Of a stretch of 55,953 bases of DNA, positions 51,943 through 55,953 are shown in pieces. The stretch lies in the NCBI GenBank assembly GCA_964630665.1, contig CAZVVN010000013.1:1-55953 (forward strand), in the 5' to 3' direction. How positions within the stretch are numbered: position 1 is the first letter of the stretch; each line of letters begins with the position of its first letter. A model generated the notes under the pieces. It did no database searches, had not been told where the DNA came from, and worked only from the letters and a program-made list of their open reading frames with translations. Position numbers and translations under genes: made by a program. This DNA comes from UBA9619 sp964630665. Lineage in GTDB: Bacteria > Pseudomonadota > Gammaproteobacteria > Arenicellales > UBA868.

Positions 51943-52707
51943 TCAGCCGGGCGGGGTTCTTTTCATCATCCTGATGCGGAAACGCAGCCGGTCGCGCTGC
52001 AGCAGCGGCGCAAGCCCAGGGGTCACCTGCAGGTGAGCGCGAAGGTCTGCGCTCTGTGCCTCGAACGGCAGCAGGCCTACGATCACATTTTCGATACCCG
52101 GGGCGCGCAACTCAAATCCGGAGCGGAACCGCTGGTCAGGCCCGAAAATACTGCCGACGACCGAATCGAGCCGTTCTTCACGATCAGCAAAATTGATGCT
52201 GAGAATGCCGTCCCGGGCCAGACAGCGCTTGAGCTTCCTGAACCACGGCCGGTCAAAAGGCCGGGCACGAGCCGCGACACCGCCGCTGCCGCCGAAAAGA
52301 TCGTCGATCACCAGGTCGAAAGGACGGCCGGCGTAACGGCCAACAAATTCTCCGGCGTCGGCCAGCTCCAGCGTGGCCATCGAATCGGTGACACCGAAGT
52401 GATCGCGCGCAACCTGCAGATGGATGGGGTCGTTCTCGACAGCAGTGATCTCGAGTGGACCGAACACCGTGGTCAACTGCCGGATCACGGTTCCGGCACC
52501 GGCACCCAGCAACAGGACCCGGCGGGGCATGCCGCTGACCCGGAACAGTGCCGGGAGCCAGAGCAGATCCCAGACACTCCCGGTCGCCGGGCAGCGCTCA
52601 CTGAACTGGCTGTGCAGAACCCCGTTGTTGTACAGCCGCAGGCTCGACCCCGCGGCCCGAACTTCGTAGCGGGTGTCGCCTGACCGGTGGCTCCACAGAA
52701 TCGCCAT
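51943..52707 (-). CDS. Spermidine-synthase-like methyltransferase-fold protein
   Basis: A 254-residue SAM-fold protein. The glycine-rich motif is LLLGAGAGTVIRQL, the acidic residue is ITAVENDPIHLQVA, and FDLVIDDLFGG follows. The aminopropyltransferase Asp region is replaced by VIDDLFGGS, so it may be a relative rather than a true spermidine synthase. No speD or other polyamine gene is near. Confidence 0.7.
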   Translation of the reverse strand: MAILWSHRSGDTRYEVRAAGSSLRLYNNGVLHSQFSERCPATGSVWDLLWLPALFRVSGMPRRVLLLGAGAGTVIRQLTTVFGPLEITAVENDPIHLQVARDHFGVTDSMATLELADAGEFVGRYAGRPFDLVIDDLFGGSGGVAARARPFDRPWFRKLKRCLARDGILSINFADREERLDSVVGSIFGPDQRFRSGFELRAPGIENVIVGLLPFEAQSADLRAHLQVTPGLAPLLQRDRLRFRIRMMKRTPPG

Positions 52708-52901
52708 TTACCTTGACCCCCGCTGACGTTTCTTCAATTCACTGCCAGGTTATGACAAAGGCAGTATCTGCCAAGTGTAACCGGCCGCCACGCACCGCCA
52801 ACCACAGCCAGTGGTCTCGGACAAGAGATGGATGGGGTAAACTGTCAGTGTGGACCGTGCTCCGGAACGAGGCCCTTCAACGGGGCTTTTTCTTTGTGCT
52901 G

Positions 52902-53672
52902 ATGAATGACCGACTTTTCTCGCTAGCCGGCCGCAAGGCACTGGTCACAGGTGCATCGGGCGGCCTTGGCAGGAATTTTGCCAGCGTACTGGCAGCTGCC
53001 GGTGCCACGGTCGTATTGACCGGCCGGCGCACCAAACAGCTCGAACAGGCCGCCGAGGACATCCATTCGGCCGGCGGCGAGGCTTCTGTCATGCCGATGG
53101 ATGTGACTGACGAGAGTGCTGTAGTCAAAGCATTCGACCACGCTGAGAACACCTTTGGTTGTGTCGATATCCTCGTCAACAACTCGGGTATCGCCCACGG
53201 CGAGCTGGCGCTGGACATCGAGAACAACGACTGGGACCGGGTGATCGACACCAACCTGCGGGGCGCCTGGCTGGTGGCCCGCGAGGCGGGGAAAAGACTG
53301 GTGGGCGCCGGACAACCCGGCAGCATCATCAACATCGCGTCCATACTGGGCCTGCGGGCACTCAAGGCCGTGACCCCCTATGCTGTTTCCAAGGCGGGGC
53401 TGGTGCAAATGACCCGCACCCTTGCCCTGGAGTGGGCACAGCACCACATCAGGGTCAACGCCATCGCGCCCGGATTCATCATGACCGACATGAACCGGGC
53501 GTTCTTCGGCACCGAGTCCGGGGCCCGCATGATCAAGCGCATTCCCATGCGCCGGGTCGGTGACCCCGGGGAGCTTGACGGTGTAGTGCTGCTGCTGGCC
53601 TCGGATGCGTCCTCGTACATGACTGGCAGCATCATCACGGTCGACGGCGGGCACCTGCAGTCCACTCTCTGA
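52902..53672 (+). CDS. Short-chain dehydrogenase/reductase
   Basis: A 256-residue NAD(P)-dependent oxidoreductase of the classical SDR/FabG type. The cofactor loop is TGASGGLG at 17-24, then NNSGIAHGE, catalytic Ser in INIASILG, and Tyr160-x3-Lys164 (TPYAVSKAG). The C-terminal SYMTGSIITVDGGH is diagnostic. The ATG at 52902 is chosen because the 60 or so residues upstream are not SDR-like. Substrate not evident. Confidence 0.9.
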   Translation: MNDRLFSLAGRKALVTGASGGLGRNFASVLAAAGATVVLTGRRTKQLEQAAEDIHSAGGEASVMPMDVTDESAVVKAFDHAENTFGCVDILVNNSGIAHGELALDIENNDWDRVIDTNLRGAWLVAREAGKRLVGAGQPGSIINIASILGLRALKAVTPYAVSKAGLVQMTRTLALEWAQHHIRVNAIAPGFIMTDMNRAFFGTESGARMIKRIPMRRVGDPGELDGVVLLLASDASSYMTGSIITVDGGHLQSTL

Positions 53673-53677
53673 GGCGC

Positions 53678-53989
53678 CTATCCCTCCTCACCCTGAGCAA
53701 CGGCCCCAAGCACCTGCTGGACCGCTCGCAGGTCCAGAAAATAACGACAGATCTCGACACCGTCTGCAAGCAGCACCGGAACCTGTTCACCATAAGCACT
53801 TTGCCAGTCCGGCCGGGTATCCACATCCCGAAGATCCAGTTCAAAAGCGCTCTCGACCTGCAGCTCGCCAAGTTGATCCACCAGGTCCTCACACAGGTGA
53901 CATTCCGAACGCACGTACACCACCAGTTTCTTTCTGTGACCTTCCACTGTGACCAGCCCCTGCCGTGTGGCCTGTCCCGGAGTCTTCAC
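53678..53989 (-). CDS. Glutaredoxin-family protein (DUF836)
   Basis: A 103-residue thioredoxin-fold protein with redox motif CHLC (Cys30, Cys33) and the cis-Pro segment EQVPVLLADGVEI. The length and YVRSECHLCEDLV pattern fit DUF836 (YruB-like) glutaredoxins. It is convergent with the SDR gene (5-bp gap). Confidence 0.82.
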   Translation of the reverse strand: MKTPGQATRQGLVTVEGHRKKLVVYVRSECHLCEDLVDQLGELQVESAFELDLRDVDTRPDWQSAYGEQVPVLLADGVEICRYFLDLRAVQQVLGAVAQGEEG

Positions 53990-54153
53990 CCGGCCTATTT
54001 TACGCCGCCGTTGAGAAGGTGCTGTTCTGGAACAAGGAGCGACCTTGAAGCCGACGCAGCCGCGGGTTGAGTCGCTGCGCGCGGCACCTTATTATTCGCC
54101 GGCTTTCCGCGAAACAGCGGTCCGCATCACCTAACCACACCTGCTCTTGACCC

Positions 54154-55623
54154 ATGAACCAGAACAGCCTTGATCCGGGATGGATCGGGAAAACCTTCGA
54201 TGACTTCCTGTTCCGGCCCTGCAAAGGACGGATCGAGAGCCGTTCGCTGATTTCTCTCAATTCGCAACTGACCCGGAACATGTCGCTCGAACTACCCATC
54301 GTGTCAGCCAACATGGACAGTGTGACGGGGCGGGACATGGCCGAAACCATGGCGCTAGAGGGTGGTCTGGGGGTGATTCACCGCGGCCAGAGTATCGACA
54401 AGCAGGCCGAGCTGGTCTCCAGGGTCAAACGCAGCCACAGTGCCGTGATCGAGAACCCGTTGTGCCTGCCTGTGTCGGCGACGATTGGCCAGGCAAGGTT
54501 CTTTGCCGGCCGCCACAACATCAACGGGATCCTTATCGAGACCCGCTCCGGCAGCGGGATCCTCGCCGGCGTACTCACCCGCCGTGACATTCCCTGGCAG
54601 CGGGATACCGACGATCAACCGGTCGCTGACTTCATGACCACCTTTGAACGCCTCAAGACTGCACCACCGAATGTCAGTACCGACGACGCCGAGCGCATCA
54701 TGTTTGAAGGTCGTTTCGAACGGCTGCCACTAGTCGACAGCGAACGCCGAATCCATGGGCTGATCACCCGCAAGGACGTCCGCTTCCTGCGTGAACGGCC
54801 TTTCGCCAGCAAGGACAGTAAGGGCAGGTTGCTGGCGGCCGCGGCCATCGGCTGTACGGGTGATTACCTGGAACGCGCTGACCAGCTGCTCAGATCCGGT
54901 AGTGACTGTTTCTTCATTGATATTGCCCACGGCCATTCACAGGTGATGGAAACAGCCCTCGACCGCCTCAAGTCAGGGTTTTCGGGTATACCGCTGGTCT
55001 GTGGCAACGTGGCCACGACTGACGGTGCCCGTTTTCTGCGTGACATCGGGGCCGATGCAGTCAAGGTCGGAGTCGGACCAGGGCGCGGCTGCCGCACACG
55101 ACTGGAAACAGCCGCAGGCGTTCCGCAGCTGCAAGCGATCCGGGAAACCTGGTCTGCCGTCGGCGGTGACATCATGATCATGGCCGATGGCGGGATACGC
55201 CACGACAAAGATATTTTCCTGGCACTCGCCTGCGGTGCAGATACCGTGATGCTGGGCAGCGCACTGTCGGGCACCGACGAGGCGCCGGGCCGGGTGATCG
55301 AAGATCCAGCAACGCACAGCAAGAAAAAAATCTACCGTGGTATGACCTCTCCTGAGGCGGTTCTCGAATCTCTGTACGACACTGACGACGGCGAGGTGGT
55401 CGATGCGGCCCTGGACACACCGCCTGAAGGCCAGGAAATCCAGGTCCCGTACAAAGGTAGCGTGGTCGATATTCTGCACAGAATTCGCGGGCACTTAAGA
55501 TCGGCTGTCAGTTATGCTGGTGAGTCCTCCCTGGCGGCTGCCCGGGAGAAGATTCTTCCCGACCCGTTGCGCTTTCTCGTACCGCTGTCGGAATCATCCC
55601 GCCGCGAATCCTACGAGCGATAA
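54154..55623 (+). CDS. IMP dehydrogenase/GMP reductase family protein with CBS pair
   Basis: A 489-residue TIM-barrel enzyme. LPIVSANMDSVTG and GVIHRGQSIDKQAE open the barrel. A CBS pair occupies about residues 95-215 (ESRSGSGILAGVLTRRDI; LPLVDSERRIHGLITRKDV). The NAD/IMP loop reads GPGRGCRTR instead of the usual GPGSICTTR; the catalytic Cys is kept. The flap YRGMTSPEAV lacks the Arg-Tyr pair typical of IMPDH. This makes GMP reductase or another reaction as likely as IMP oxidation. guaA does not follow it. Call is sure for the family, open for the activity. Confidence 0.85.
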   Translation: MNQNSLDPGWIGKTFDDFLFRPCKGRIESRSLISLNSQLTRNMSLELPIVSANMDSVTGRDMAETMALEGGLGVIHRGQSIDKQAELVSRVKRSHSAVIENPLCLPVSATIGQARFFAGRHNINGILIETRSGSGILAGVLTRRDIPWQRDTDDQPVADFMTTFERLKTAPPNVSTDDAERIMFEGRFERLPLVDSERRIHGLITRKDVRFLRERPFASKDSKGRLLAAAAIGCTGDYLERADQLLRSGSDCFFIDIAHGHSQVMETALDRLKSGFSGIPLVCGNVATTDGARFLRDIGADAVKVGVGPGRGCRTRLETAAGVPQLQAIRETWSAVGGDIMIMADGGIRHDKDIFLALACGADTVMLGSALSGTDEAPGRVIEDPATHSKKKIYRGMTSPEAVLESLYDTDDGEVVDAALDTPPEGQEIQVPYKGSVVDILHRIRGHLRSAVSYAGESSLAAAREKILPDPLRFLVPLSESSRRESYER

Positions 55624-55697
55624 GCGCACGAGAAGACCGTCCGATCACAGGCGGTATCAGGCAGGCACAACTTCAATCCAATCGTCTTGACTTCCAG

Positions 55698-55953
55698 ATG
55701 TCATCGAGCAACCGTCCCGAAGCCTGGTCGTGGCACCTGTTGGGGCTCATCGCACCCGGGGTCATTCTGTATGGCAACCTCACCGGCGGCGTCTGGACCC
55801 TGGCCGGTGTGATCCTGTTGCTGGTCGTCTATCCGATCCTGGATCTGGCCAGCGGTGTAGCCCGTCCCCCCCCCCCCCCCCCCAAAACCCCCCGCCCCCC
55901 CCCCGCGGGTAAGAAAAAGCACCAGGGTGTTTGGCGCGGGGGGCACACCACCC
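55698..55953 (+). CDS. Partial AlkB-like membrane oxygenase, N-terminus
   Basis: The first 56 codons read MSSNRPEAWSWHLLGLI..., with two membrane helices and GGVWTLAGVILLLVVYPILD, the pattern that opens alkane 1-monooxygenases of the AlkB family. The catalytic His boxes would lie beyond the window. From 55866 on, the frame runs into an 18-base C homopolymer and other low-complexity sequence, so the last 30 or so codons cannot be trusted. The identification rests on a short N-terminal match. Confidence 0.45.
   Translation, partial: MSSSNRPEAWSWHLLGLIAPGVILYGNLTGGVWTLAGVILLLVVYPILDLASGVARPPPPPPKTPRPPPAGKKKHQGVWRGGHTT
55866..55953. other. Low-complexity poly-C tail at the window end
   Basis: An 18-base run of C is followed by AAAA, further C-runs and a G/C/A-biased end. 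This is unlike anything else in the window and falls inside a coding frame. It looks like poor-quality read sequence at a contig end rather than a biological repeat. Confidence 0.6.

Noticed and set aside
1..55953. CRISPR array, intact insertion sequence, prophage or rRNA genes
   Set aside because: No regularly spaced repeats, transposase gene, phage structural gene or rRNA sequence was seen on reading the window.

Overview
The window is a gene-dense, fairly GC-rich bacterial chromosome segment of about 56 kb. It reads as a free-living gammaproteobacterium. The mutY-yggX pair, nudE-cysQ pair, dapF-xerC pair, yejABEF, yadGH, zapE, priA, dsbC and a ccmG-like gene are all typical gammaproteobacterial versions or arrangements. 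The species cannot be named from the sequence alone. Most genes are housekeeping; two stretches look accessory (about 12.9-21.6 kb and 46.0-47.8 kb).

Layout. 1-6.3 kb: tRNA-Phe with a good stringent-type promoter, a NUDIX hydrolase, and on the minus strand pckA, pgi, a YigB-like HAD phosphatase and mutY-yggX. 6.4-12.0 kb: a complete yejABEF peptide importer. 12.2-21.6 kb: a Crp/Fnr regulator convergent with a five-gene minus-strand export cassette of the NHLP/NHLM bacteriocin type: cyclic-nucleotide-domain protein, HlyD-like protein, C39 peptidase-ABC protein, second ABC protein, second HlyD-like protein. No precursor peptide or modifying enzyme lies beside it. 21.7-33.9 kb: mostly metabolic plus-strand genes. 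They include a CitE-like lyase divergent from a BtuF-like protein, a Tat-exported phosphoesterase, a gamma-glutamyltransferase, a DHCR24-like flavoprotein, YadGH, a glutaredoxin-like protein, an aldo/keto reductase, a DUF123 protein, TrpB2 and a PuuD-like membrane protein. 34.0-46.0 kb: mostly minus-strand core genes: hydrolase, acetyltransferase, hppA pyrophosphatase, xerC, dapF, cysQ, nudE, zapE (plus strand), a Rieske oxygenase and priA. 46.0-47.8 kb: a 668-bp AT-richer gene desert holding a DnaA-box palindrome and a possible gene relic, then an unassigned HExxH protein. 48-55.6 kb: hisG, three thiol-disulfide proteins in a row (CcmG-like, TlpA-like, DsbC), a NYN-domain protein, a spermidine-synthase-like protein, an SDR, a DUF836 glutaredoxin and an IMPDH/GMP reductase family enzyme with an altered active-site loop. 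The window ends in the truncated start of an AlkB-like membrane oxygenase that runs into low-quality poly-C sequence.

How it fits together. The most distinctive feature is the peptide-traffic block from 6.4 to 21.6 kb: a Yej importer next to a two-ATPase, two-adaptor NHLP exporter with an intact leader peptidase and two cyclic-nucleotide-fold proteins. The exporter appears to serve a substrate encoded elsewhere. Second is the palindrome upstream of priA, which contains a perfect DnaA box and could be a replication-linked element. All assignments are by reading motifs and recalled family features; no database search was run.
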